From Candidatus Eremiobacterota bacterium (GTDB taxonomy: Bacteria > Vulcanimicrobiota > Vulcanimicrobiia > Vulcanimicrobiales > Vulcanimicrobiaceae): a DNA stretch of 64,000 nt. This document shows positions 24,706 to 32,657 of the stretch, in pieces. The notes below the pieces were generated by a model, which was not told where the DNA came from, made no database searches, and worked only from the letters and a program-made list of their open reading frames with translations. The position numbers and the translations under genes were made by a program. Each line of letters begins with the position of its first letter. Position 1 is the first letter of the stretch. The stretch covers positions 97,300 through 161,299 of the forward strand of contig JAFAYE010000001.1 of NCBI GenBank assembly GCA_019240525.1. The letters run 5' to 3'.

Positions 24706-27700
24706 TTACGTCGCGGCCGGCAGCTCGGGCACGGCGTGAGTTTGTAAAGCCAGCGGTTCGGGTCCAGGATGCGCTTCGCCGTTCGGCGACGGCTGATCTT
24801 TGGGCGCGACCCATAAATAGATGTTCGGAATGAGCACGAGCGTCAAGATTAGCGAGCTCAAAACGCCGCCGATGACCACGATGCCGAGGCTCGAGCGCGA
24901 CGAAGCGCCAGGATCGAGTGAGAGGGCCAGCGGTATATTTCCGGCAACGACCGAGACGCTGGTCATGATGATCGGGCGGAATCGCGTGTGCGCGCTCTCC
25001 TTAATGGCCGAAAGCTTATCTAGGCCGCGCGCGCGCAGCGTGTTGGCGTAGTCCACCAGCAGAATGCCGTTCTTCGTCGCGATCCCGATGAGCAATATCG
25101 TGCCGATCAAGGAGAAAAGATTGAGGGTGCGATGCGTGAGAAAGAGCGCTCCGATCGCACCGATGGCCGCCACCGGTACCGAGAAAATAATTATGAACGG
25201 AGAGACGTAGCTGTTGTAAAGGGCGACCATCAAAAGATACACGAGGATCACCGATACGATCATCGACAAGCCGATGCCCACCAAAGTCTGGTGCATGAAA
25301 TCTTGCTGGCCGAGCGGAGCCGGCCGCACGACGATTGTCGGTGGAAGATGCAGCGACGGAAGACGCTTGAGCAAACCCGCTTCGACAGCCGATAGCGACG
25401 AGCCGGGCAGGTAGTTGGCATCCACGTGAATCACGTTGTTGCGATTCGTCCGCGTGATTAGCGGCGCCGTGGGCGTCGAAACGAAACGCGCGATGTCGCC
25501 CAAATAAACGATCGCACCGCTCGTCGAACGCACCGTGACCGATTTGAGGATGTCGAGGCTGGTTTGGTACGACTGCGGATAGATCACTTGCACTTGCTCG
25601 AGGCCGGCGGTCGTTTCGAACTGCGTCGCCACGTTTCCGCCGAAGGCGGAGCCCGCGGCTTCGGCAGCCTGGCCGAGATCGACGCCAAGCGCTTGCGCTT
25701 TATTGCGATCGAACTGAATCGAGACTTCGGGACCCAGCTCCGTCCCCGTGCTATTGACGCTGGTCGCGCCCTTTACTCGGCTCAAGAGCTGCGTTACCTG
25801 TTGAGCGTAGGGGGTCGGATCGCCCCCCGTAACATCGGTTACAAGAAAGTCGATTGGCTGCGCGTTCCCGCCGCCGGTCGACGTTGCCGGAACGACGACC
25901 GACTGCACGCCGCGCGGCAGCGTTTGCGAAACGACCTTGCGGAACTGCTGCACCCACCACGCGGTTGGATGCGAGCGCCGATCCTTCAGCCAAACGTGTA
26001 CCTGGCCCACGTTACTCTGCGATACGAAGCCACCGAATGACGCGGCATAAGCACCCGAGACCGCGGTGTTCGCGAAGACGTCGGGAGCTTGGAGTATCTT
26101 CCGCTGCACGGCGAAGACGCCGCGGCTAACGGTTTGAATCGGCGTTCCGATCGGATAGATCATCTGCATGAAGATCTCGCCGCGGTCGACCGGCGGAATA
26201 AACTCTTCGCCGACGAGGCCGACGGCAACCATGCCCAGCGCCAAAACGAAGGTACCACCGCAGAAAAGCGCGACGAGCCGCCCGTGGTCGAGGCTCCAGG
26301 GAAGGGCCCGTTGCGTATACCACGTTCGCGCGTCGTCGAACTTACGCCCGAACCAGTCGACGATGCGCCACGGCTTCCAATGCGAGCGCAGCGCCCACAA
26401 TCCGGCAAGCGTCGGCGTGATGGTGAACGAGACGAAGAGCGACGTGAGCGTGGAAATGACGACCACGATTGCGAACTCGGAGATCTGGCGGCCGACTTGG
26501 CCTTGAATGAAAGCGATCGGCAGAAAAACGACGACGTCGACCAGGGTGATGACGACCGCCGCGGCACCGATCTCCTCGCGGCCGCTGACCGCGGCCTCTG
26601 CCGGGGGCTGTTTGAGCTCGGTAAAGTGCCGCTCGATGTTTTCGAGCACGACCGTCGAGTCGTCGACGAGAATCCCAATGACCAACGACATGCCCAGCAT
26701 CGAGATCGTGTCGATCGTGAGATGCATCGCCTTCATCGCCGCGATCGCGATCGCGAGCGACGTCGGGATCGAAACGCAGACCACAATCGCGCTGCGCCAC
26801 GACCGCAGAAAGAAAATCATCGCCACGGCGGTGAGCAGAATCGCGAGCATCAGCGTCCGAGTCACCGCGTCGATCTGCTGCTCGGTGAATTTTGATTGGA
26901 CGTTGATGACGCGGAAGCTGATCTCGGGGAACTGGCGCTCAACCTGCGGCAAGGCGCGAAGCACGTTCGTCGAGGCGGTCACCTCGCTTCCGGTCGCGTC
27001 CTTTTGAATCTGCATGAAAAGGCCCGGCCGGCCGCTGATCTGCGCGTATTGCAGCCGCGGTTCGTAGCTTTCGGTCACCGTTGCGACGTCGCCGACCCGA
27101 ACGACAGCATTAGTGGCGCTCCAGGGGTTAATAACGCCCGGCAACGCCGAAACTCCGCCGAAATAACTCTCCACTTGCGCCCCAGTGGAGTTTGCGAGCC
27201 CCGATCCGCTCGTGCCGCCGGTCGGAATGACTGCGAGGTTGCGGACCGTGTCGAGGTTATAAATGTCGCCGCGCACGTCGATCGTCGTCTGACGATTGGG
27301 CTCGTAGGCGAAGCCACCCGGGACGCGCTGATTGTTTTGCTGCAGCGTGTTGACCACGTCGTTCAGGGTCAGGTTCGCGGCCGCCAGGCGGACCGGATCG
27401 ACGACGACCTCATAGGCCGGCGTCACCAGACCGCCGACGTTGGCGAACGAAATGCCGGGAACTTGCTCCAGCGCCGGAGCGATGACATTTTGTGCGTACA
27501 GGGCCAGGCGCGAGAGCGAGAGTTTTTGCGAATAAATGGCAAGCGTTACGACGACCGATTGCGTCGGGTCGTAGAGGTTGACCGTCGGCGGGGTGAGATT
27601 CGTGGGCAAATACTTCTCGGCGGCTTGAATCGCCTTATTCGTCAGCGCAAGGTCCGTCGCCGTGTCGGAATTGATGTCGAAAATCGCGCTGATCGAAGCT

Positions 27701-27969
27701 TGGCCCTGCTGCACGACCGAGTTCACCGTCTGCAAATCTGCGGTGCCGGAAAGGCTCTGTTCGATCGGTTGAACGATGTTGTCGCGCATCTCCGTAACCG
27801 ATGCGCCGCTGTACCCTACCTGGATCGTGACCGTCGGCTGCGAAACGTCAGGATAGAGCTCCTTGACGATCGTCATCGTCGACAAAACACCGGCAAACAT
27901 CATCAAAGCGACGATGACGAAGACGAGTGTGGGCCGCTTGATGAAGAGCCGGGTAAGGCTGAATTTCAC
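24706..27969 (-). CDS. RND efflux permease (HAE1 type)
   Basis: A 1087-residue inner-membrane transporter, the usual length for the AcrB/MexB family. The two-fold layout is readable: helix 1 near residues 13-33, a large periplasmic domain to about 330, helices 2-6 (ILLTAVAMIFFLRSWRSA onward) including the proton-relay acidic pair in ILVDDSTVVLENIERH, then a second repeat with helix 7 near 570 and the last helices after about 890. A Pro-rich tail ends the protein. It exports hydrophobic compounds using proton flow, with the adaptor encoded immediately upstream (4-bp overlap). No outer-membrane channel gene is present in the window. Confidence 0.93.
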   Translation of the reverse strand: MKFSLTRLFIKRPTLVFVIVALMMFAGVLSTMTIVKELYPDVSQPTVTIQVGYSGASVTEMRDNIVQPIEQSLSGTADLQTVNSVVQQGQASISAIFDINSDTATDLALTNKAIQAAEKYLPTNLTPPTVNLYDPTQSVVVTLAIYSQKLSLSRLALYAQNVIAPALEQVPGISFANVGGLVTPAYEVVVDPVRLAAANLTLNDVVNTLQQNNQRVPGGFAYEPNRQTTIDVRGDIYNLDTVRNLAVIPTGGTSGSGLANSTGAQVESYFGGVSALPGVINPWSATNAVVRVGDVATVTESYEPRLQYAQISGRPGLFMQIQKDATGSEVTASTNVLRALPQVERQFPEISFRVINVQSKFTEQQIDAVTRTLMLAILLTAVAMIFFLRSWRSAIVVCVSIPTSLAIAIAAMKAMHLTIDTISMLGMSLVIGILVDDSTVVLENIERHFTELKQPPAEAAVSGREEIGAAAVVITLVDVVVFLPIAFIQGQVGRQISEFAIVVVISTLTSLFVSFTITPTLAGLWALRSHWKPWRIVDWFGRKFDDARTWYTQRALPWSLDHGRLVALFCGGTFVLALGMVAVGLVGEEFIPPVDRGEIFMQMIYPIGTPIQTVSRGVFAVQRKILQAPDVFANTAVSGAYAASFGGFVSQSNVGQVHVWLKDRRSHPTAWWVQQFRKVVSQTLPRGVQSVVVPATSTGGGNAQPIDFLVTDVTGGDPTPYAQQVTQLLSRVKGATSVNSTGTELGPEVSIQFDRNKAQALGVDLGQAAEAAGSAFGGNVATQFETTAGLEQVQVIYPQSYQTSLDILKSVTVRSTSGAIVYLGDIARFVSTPTAPLITRTNRNNVIHVDANYLPGSSLSAVEAGLLKRLPSLHLPPTIVVRPAPLGQQDFMHQTLVGIGLSMIVSVILVYLLMVALYNSYVSPFIIIFSVPVAAIGAIGALFLTHRTLNLFSLIGTILLIGIATKNGILLVDYANTLRARGLDKLSAIKESAHTRFRPIIMTSVSVVAGNIPLALSLDPGASSRSSLGIVVIGGVLSSLILTLVLIPNIYLWVAPKDQPSPNGEAHPGPEPLALQTHAVPELPAAT

Positions 27970-29243
27970 TGGCGAAACGAAACCTTTTCGCCGTCGCCCA
28001 AGCTCATCTGACCGTTGCTCACGATACGCGCTCCGGCTGCCACGCCGCTCACCACCGAAACGGTCCCATCCGTGCCGATCTCGCTGACGCGAACGGTCTT
28101 CACCGTATCGTCGGCCTCAATCGCCATGACGGCATCGTGATTGTCGTCGGTGAAGGCGGTTACCGGCACGCGAACGCCGCGTATTGGAAGCGTGGCGATC
28201 GTGCCCTGCACGACCATGCCCGGGCGCAGGCGCTGGCCGGGATTGGCGAGCAGCACCTTTACTTGAAAATCCGTCGAACCGGGATTGATTTGATTGAGAA
28301 CTCCAACCACGCGCCCGGTAAAGCTCGCGCGTCCGGTCAGGTCGGCCGCACGGATGGCAGCCGGGGCGCCATTGACGATCCGCGCTACCTCTTCACTCGA
28401 AGCGTGGAGCACGGCGTATATCGGATCGACTTGCTGCAGCGTAAAGATTTGACGGGAGCCCGGATACTCGCCGGGATTGATGTTTCGATTCACGACCACG
28501 CCGTCGATCGGCGAAACGATTTCCGCCTTGCCGATTTGGACGCGTACTTGTTGCGATTGCGCGAGGGCGACGTCTTCTTGCGCGCTCGACTGTTGCACGG
28601 CCGCCGATTGCAGTCCCTGTCCCGACAGCGTGCCATTCGCTTGAACCGTCGAGCGAGCCGAGGCCACGTTGGCATTTGCGGTGTTGAGCGCCTGTTCGTC
28701 GTTCTTGACCAGCGTTGCTTGCGCGTCGACGGCCTGCTGCGACACATAGCCCTGGCCGAGCAAGTTCTGATCGCGCTGCAAGTTCTTCTGATCGTTGCTC
28801 AGGGTCTGTTGGGCCTGTTGGACAGCAGCCTGGTCGGTGCGCAGCGCATCGTAGCCTTGCGCAATCGTCAAGGTACCCTGATAGACCGTATGCACGGTGT
28901 TGGCGTGATTGCTGTTGGCGGTGGCAAGGTCGGATTGAAGCTGCGCTTGCAGGTCGGACGTGTCCAGCTGTGCGAGCAACTCGCCCGTATGAACGGTATC
29001 GCCTTCGCGAACGTAGACGGCGTCGGCAGGCTCGGCAAGAGTGCTTTGCACCGCCACGTTCTGATAGGGCGCCACGACCCCGGCCAAGCTACGCGACGGC
29101 TCGATCGAGCCGAAACTCGTGACGGCGGTTTGGACGTACGCGGCGGCCGTTGGAGCAGGAGCGGGCCGTCCGCCGCAGCCGCCGGCGGCGAGCATCGCGA
29201 AGAGACCTAGGAGCGAGCGCGGAAGGGGATTCCTGCGGTTCAT
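27966..29243 (-). CDS. RND periplasmic adaptor (membrane fusion protein)
   Basis: A 425-residue lipoprotein. The ATG at 29243 is followed by a signal peptide with lipobox AAGGC. The domain order is that of AcrA-type adaptors: a first half-lipoyl strand (PYQNVAVQSTLAEPADAVYV), a long alpha-helical hairpin rich in Gln and Ala (residues about 100-235), the second half-lipoyl (EIVSPIDGVVVNRNINPGE), beta-barrel, and membrane-proximal domain. It links the RND permease to an outer-membrane channel. A TACAAT box ends 10 nt before the start codon. That ATG overlaps an in-frame ATG of the divergent response regulator (CATG). Confidence 0.9.
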   Translation of the reverse strand: MNRRNPLPRSLLGLFAMLAAGGCGGRPAPAPTAAAYVQTAVTSFGSIEPSRSLAGVVAPYQNVAVQSTLAEPADAVYVREGDTVHTGELLAQLDTSDLQAQLQSDLATANSNHANTVHTVYQGTLTIAQGYDALRTDQAAVQQAQQTLSNDQKNLQRDQNLLGQGYVSQQAVDAQATLVKNDEQALNTANANVASARSTVQANGTLSGQGLQSAAVQQSSAQEDVALAQSQQVRVQIGKAEIVSPIDGVVVNRNINPGEYPGSRQIFTLQQVDPIYAVLHASSEEVARIVNGAPAAIRAADLTGRASFTGRVVGVLNQINPGSTDFQVKVLLANPGQRLRPGMVVQGTIATLPIRGVRVPVTAFTDDNHDAVMAIEADDTVKTVRVSEIGTDGTVSVVSGVAAGARIVSNGQMSLGDGEKVSFRQ

Positions 29244-29304
29244 GGCTGACTCGATTGTAGCGAAAACTTCACTTTCTAGTCCTGGAGTGAATCTGAGAAC
29301 AGGC

Positions 29305-29994
29305 GTGGCGGTCAACCCCGCTCGGGTGCTCGTGGTCGACGACGAGCGCGCTTTGCGGGAACTTCTCGAGTACGGGCTAGGGCAAGCCGGCTTTGACGTG
29401 CGCAGTGTGCCCGACGGATCCGACGCCTTTCCGCTTCTCGAAGCGTGGGACCCGGACGTTATCGTGCTCGATGTCATGCTACCCGGGAAAGACGGGCTTA
29501 CGCTCCTGCCGGAGATCCGGACCTTGACCACCGCTCCGGTCATCATGCTGACCGCACGTACGGAACTGCCCGAGAAAATCGCCGGCTTTACGGCGGGGGC
29601 CGACGACTACGTCGGCAAGCCCTTCGATTTGGAAGAACTGGTGGCGCGCCTGCGCACGCTGTTGCGGCGCCCTCGAATCGAGCATCACGAGCGGTTGACG
29701 TATGCCGATCTCACCATCGATGCGTCGAGCCGCTCGGTCTATCGCGGCAACCGGCGCATCGATCTCTCTCCACGCGAGTTCGACCTGTTGCGCGTCTTTG
29801 CCGAGCACGCCGAAGAGGTGCTGACGCGTTCGGAGCTTCTCGACCTCGTATGGGGGGTCGATCGAGACGTCATTCCCAACACGGTCGAAACCTATGTTTC
29901 CTTTCTGCGGGCAAAGATTGACAGCGGCGAAAGCGTGAAACTGATTCACACATTGCGCGGCGCCGGTTATTCGTTGCGGACCACGCCCTCGTGA
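29305..29994 (+). CDS. OmpR/PhoB-family response regulator
   Basis: A 229-residue two-component regulator from GTG 29305; an ATG at 29242 would add 21 residues and overlap the adaptor start, so the start is uncertain. The receiver domain (residues 5-118) has the acidic pair in VLVVDDE, phospho-acceptor Asp-56 in DVIVLDVMLPGKDG, Thr in IMLTAR and Lys in VGKPFDLEEL. The winged-helix effector (about 130-227) contains RRIDLSPREFDLLRVF and NTVETYVSFLRAKI. Its head-to-head position with the RND operon suggests it controls that pump, together with the kinase that overlaps its 3' end by 4 bp. Confidence 0.9.
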   Translation: MAVNPARVLVVDDERALRELLEYGLGQAGFDVRSVPDGSDAFPLLEAWDPDVIVLDVMLPGKDGLTLLPEIRTLTTAPVIMLTARTELPEKIAGFTAGADDYVGKPFDLEELVARLRTLLRRPRIEHHERLTYADLTIDASSRSVYRGNRRIDLSPREFDLLRVFAEHAEEVLTRSELLDLVWGVDRDVIPNTVETYVSFLRAKIDSGESVKLIHTLRGAGYSLRTTPS

Positions 29995-31385
29995 GCACGC
30001 GGCTCGCCCGGCGGATTCAAACGCTTGCAGCGATCGAAATCTCGCTCGTGTTGGTCGCGGTGCTGGTGGCTGGAGCGCTCTTGGCGTTCGGTTTTTACAC
30101 TCGCGCACTCTCCAACGAGCTGAGCGGCACCTTGAGCCAGCTCGAGGCCGCACTGGCAACCAGCACGCCGACAAATGCGCGGGCCGGCGGGGAGTTCGCG
30201 TCGCGGCTGCTCCTGGGCACCGGAAGTGAAATCGTCTTTCTCGACGCCGACACGCGGGTAGCCGTCTACCGTTTGCACCGCGGCGACGCGCGCCCCGTTG
30301 TTGCGGTCCGCCGGCGGGGGGACCTATCGGGAGATCCGCATCCGCGCGGACCGTTGGCACGCGTGATCCTGGGCCTTGCGACCGCATTCGGCCTGCAATC
30401 GCTCTACGCGCACGTCGGCACGGTCTACATCATCGTTCACGCGAACGATGCCACCCTGGTCGCGACGATCCGCGCATTTCTGATACCGCTGCTGGTGGCA
30501 CTGCTGATCGCCGTCGGGTGCGGCATCTTGATCGCGCGAGCGCTGACACGCCAAGCGTTGAGTCCGCTCGACGATGTTACGACCGCGTTGCGCCGCTTTG
30601 CCTCGGGGGATCTGACGCCGCAACCGATCGCGGCCGACGAGCGTCACGAACTTGGCGCGCTGGCCGTCGCCTACAACGGGGCAATCGAGCAAATGGAGCG
30701 CGCATTTGCCGCGCGCGACCGCGCCAACCTGTCGATGCGGCAGTTCATCGCCGATGCCGGACACCAACTGCGAACGCCGCTGACGGTCGTACAAGGATTC
30801 ATCGCCATTCTGCGTCGCGGCGGCTTTGAAAAGCCGGCCGATCGCGAGCACATCCTCGACACCATGAACGATCAAAGCCGGATCATGGGCTCGCTCATCG
30901 ACAAACTCATCTTGCTCGAGCGCTGGGAAAGTCCCGACGCAGATACGGTCAAGACGACGATCGACGTCGGAACATTGGTGGCCGATCTCGTTGCTCCGAT
31001 CGCCGACGCACACCCCGAACGCCGTTTCGCCGTCTCAACCGAGAACGGTATCCTCGCGGAGATCGATCCGACCGAGCTCGGCTACGTCGTTACGAATCTG
31101 GCCGATAACGCGCTGAAGTATGGCGCCGGCGACATCGGCGTGCACGTACGCGCCCAGGATTCGAGTGCGGTCATCGAGGTTTCCGATCACGGCCCGGGCA
31201 TCCCGTCGAGCGATGTTTCCCGCGTTTTCGACCGTTTCTATCGCGGCGCGCAGCGCGACGTCCCCGGATCGGGCCTCGGTCTCGCCATCGTCAAGCGCGC
31301 CGTCGAACGCGCGCACGGCACAATCGCGCTCGACACGAGTCCATACGGCTCGCGCTTCATCGTGCAACTTCCGCGCACTGCCTAG
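29991..31385 (+). CDS. Membrane sensor histidine kinase
   Basis: A 464-residue kinase translated from a GTGA overlap with the regulator. Topology: helix at residues 15-37, an extracytoplasmic sensor of about 130 residues, helix at about 163-183, a HAMP linker (RQALSPLDDVTTALRRFA), then HisKA with phospho-acceptor His-258 in ADAGHQLRTPL and the HATPase domain with N box NLADNALKYG, G1 box DHGPGIPSSD and G2 box GSGLGLAIVKRAVE. It would phosphorylate the adjacent OmpR-type regulator. The signal sensed is unknown. Confidence 0.9.
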   Translation: MSTRLARRIQTLAAIEISLVLVAVLVAGALLAFGFYTRALSNELSGTLSQLEAALATSTPTNARAGGEFASRLLLGTGSEIVFLDADTRVAVYRLHRGDARPVVAVRRRGDLSGDPHPRGPLARVILGLATAFGLQSLYAHVGTVYIIVHANDATLVATIRAFLIPLLVALLIAVGCGILIARALTRQALSPLDDVTTALRRFASGDLTPQPIAADERHELGALAVAYNGAIEQMERAFAARDRANLSMRQFIADAGHQLRTPLTVVQGFIAILRRGGFEKPADREHILDTMNDQSRIMGSLIDKLILLERWESPDADTVKTTIDVGTLVADLVAPIADAHPERRFAVSTENGILAEIDPTELGYVVTNLADNALKYGAGDIGVHVRAQDSSAVIEVSDHGPGIPSSDVSRVFDRFYRGAQRDVPGSGLGLAIVKRAVERAHGTIALDTSPYGSRFIVQLPRTA

Positions 31386-31392
31386 CGCGTGG

Positions 31393-31480
31393 CGGAGAGG
31401 GTGAGATTCGAACTCACGGAACGCTCAACACGTTCGCCCGCTTTCGAGGCGGGTGCCTTCAACCACTCGACCACCTCTCC
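31393..31480 (-). tRNA. tRNA-Ser (CGA)
   Basis: 88-nt class II tRNA. Acceptor stem GGAGAGG/CCTCTCC, discriminator G as expected for serine, anticodon loop CTCGAAA giving CGA, a long variable arm, and T-arm with TTCGAAT. CCA is not encoded. It is the first of five tRNA genes on the minus strand between 31.4 and 34.2 kb, and directly follows the convergent kinase gene. Confidence 0.93.
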
Positions 31481-31500
31481 GAGGCTGTGGGTTGGGACGG

Positions 31501-31974
31501 TCAGTCCTTGATACCTTCTTGAGCGCCCGCGCGCCGCGTCGCGAAAAATCGCTGCAGCTGCGATGAAGTTTCGCCTTCCAAGACTCCCGATGTGACCTCT
31601 AAGCGATGATTTGTTTTGGTCGAGCGGAGCACGTCGAAGGCGCTCCCGTCAGCCCCGCCTTTGGGATCTTTGGCGCCGTAGACAAGACGTTTGATCCGTG
31701 CCGCAACGATCGCGCCGGCGCACATGACGCACGGCTCCTTGGTAACGTAGAGCGTCGCATCCGAAAGCCGCCACGCGCCTCGACGCTGCGAGGCCTCGCG
31801 CAGCACCAACATCTCGGCGTGCGCGGTTGGATCGTTGCGCAATTCTTTTTCGTTCTTCGCTTCGAACACGAAATCGCCGGTGAGCAAAACTGCACCGATG
31901 GGAACGTCACCGGCGCGCGCAGCCTGATCGGCGAGGGCAATCGCGCGCCTCACGTGCGCTTCGTCGACGCTCAT
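31501..31974 (-). CDS. tadA: tRNA adenosine(34) deaminase
   Basis: A 157-residue zinc deaminase that converts A34 to inosine in the wobble position of tRNA-Arg(ACG). The zinc and catalytic motif TAHAEMLVLREAS (HAE) and the second zinc motif EPCVMCAGAIV (PCxxC) are intact, and the C-terminal helix region (SQLQRFFATRR) fits TadA. Its only essential substrate, tRNA-Arg(ACG), is encoded about 550 bp away in the same tRNA cluster on the same strand. Confidence 0.94.
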   Translation of the reverse strand: MSVDEAHVRRAIALADQAARAGDVPIGAVLLTGDFVFEAKNEKELRNDPTAHAEMLVLREASQRRGAWRLSDATLYVTKEPCVMCAGAIVAARIKRLVYGAKDPKGGADGSAFDVLRSTKTNHRLEVTSGVLEGETSSQLQRFFATRRAGAQEGIKD

Positions 31975-32001
31975 CTGCGTTCGTGGTCCATTCGGGGAGT
32001 G

Positions 32002-32075
32002 CGCGCCCGGAGGGATTCGAACCCCCGATCCCAGCCTTCGGAGGGCTGTGCGTTATCCAGCTACGCTACGGGCGC
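32002..32075 (-). tRNA. tRNA-Arg (CCG)
   Basis: 74-nt tRNA with acceptor stem GCGCCCG/CGGGCGC, D-arm GCGTAGCTGGATAACGC, anticodon stem CAGCC/GGCTG around CTCCGAA (anticodon CCG), T-loop TTCGAAT, and discriminator G. No encoded CCA. It reads CGG codons, complementing tRNA-Arg(ACG) at 32518-32591. Confidence 0.92.
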
Positions 32076-32089
32076 ACAACGCGGCGCGG

Positions 32090-32326
32090 CTATCGCGACG
32101 CATCCGGTGGCGCGCCGGCGCTCGGAATGTGCTTGAAGAGATCGAGCTTGTGATCGACGAGCGTACGATAAAACTTACGCACGCAATCGGGGTGTCCAAA
32201 AAAGTACGTACGTGCGTAGGCGAGATCTTCGCCGGAACTATCCGGGACGTAGTGCGAGATCTCGATTTCCTCCATCTGACCGCGATCCACCGGATGTGGG
32301 CAGAAATCGCACGGAATCGTTGACAT
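32090..32326 (-). CDS. Small cysteine-containing protein, unknown
   Basis: A 78-residue protein supported by a good ribosome-binding site (AGGTGG, 6 nt before ATG). It begins MSTIPCDFCPHPVDRGQ, a CxxC-x-H cluster, and has a later HPDC motif, together suggesting one zinc site. The rest is acidic then aromatic (EEIEISHYVPDSSGED, ARTYFFGH). No family is recognised. It lies between two tRNA genes on the same strand and could share their transcript. Confidence 0.6.
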   Translation of the reverse strand: MSTIPCDFCPHPVDRGQMEEIEISHYVPDSSGEDLAYARTYFFGHPDCVRKFYRTLVDHKLDLFKHIPSAGAPPDASR

Positions 32327-32353
32327 GAAATACCACCTGGCCTTTGTTCGTTG

Positions 32354-32425
32354 TGGCTCGGGTAGGACTTGAACCTACGACCAAGGGCTTATGAGTCCCC
32401 TGCTCTACCACTGAGCTACCGAGCC
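32354..32425 (-). tRNA. tRNA-Met (CAT), possibly tRNA-Ile2
   Basis: 72-nt tRNA with acceptor stem GGCTCGG/CCGAGCC, D-arm GCTCAGTGGTAGAGC, anticodon loop CTCATAA (anticodon CAT) and T-arm with TTCAAGT; discriminator A; CCA not encoded. The first base pair is G-C, so it is not initiator tRNA. The lowest anticodon-stem pair is an A-G mismatch. Elongator Met is most likely; an Ile tRNA with lysidine-modified CAT cannot be excluded by eye. Confidence 0.85.
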
Positions 32426-32461
32426 CGGCGAGCCCTCACGACGACGCCAATTCGACACCGC

Positions 32462-32491
32462 AGTATATCAAAACCCCGGCGTCAATGACAA
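32462..32491 (-). promoter_or_regulatory. Promoter upstream of tRNA-Met
   Basis: On the minus strand TTGTCA (32491-32486), an 18-bp spacer and TATACT (32467-32462) match sigma-A boxes at 5 of 6 positions each. Predicted initiation near 32455 gives a leader of about 30 nt before the mature tRNA, to be removed by RNase P. Confidence 0.65.
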
Positions 32492-32517
32492 CCGTTGCAA
32501 CGACCTTGTTGGTATGG

Positions 32518-32591
32518 CGCGGTCGGAGGGACTCGAACCCCCAACCTACAAGTTCGTAGCCTGTTGCTCTATCCAATTGAGCTACGACCGC
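32518..32591 (-). tRNA. tRNA-Arg (ACG), substrate of TadA
   Basis: 74-nt tRNA: acceptor stem GCGGTCG/CGACCGC, D-arm GCTCAATTGGATAGAGC, anticodon stem ACAGG/CTTGT around CTACGAA (anticodon ACG, read as ICG after deamination), T-loop TTCGAGT, discriminator G. Uniquely among the tRNAs here, a CCA follows in the DNA (32517-32515). Confidence 0.93.
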
Positions 32592-32657
32592 GCGTCGCTA
32601 TCCCGCGGTTTACCCTTTTTTTCAGGTGGCGCCGCGCTCCTGTGCGCGACGATGACG

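Noticed and set aside
26896-28011. Long + strand frame (371 codons) opposite the RND permease
   Set aside because: No recognisable motifs, very Arg/Asp-rich, fully antisense to a certain gene.
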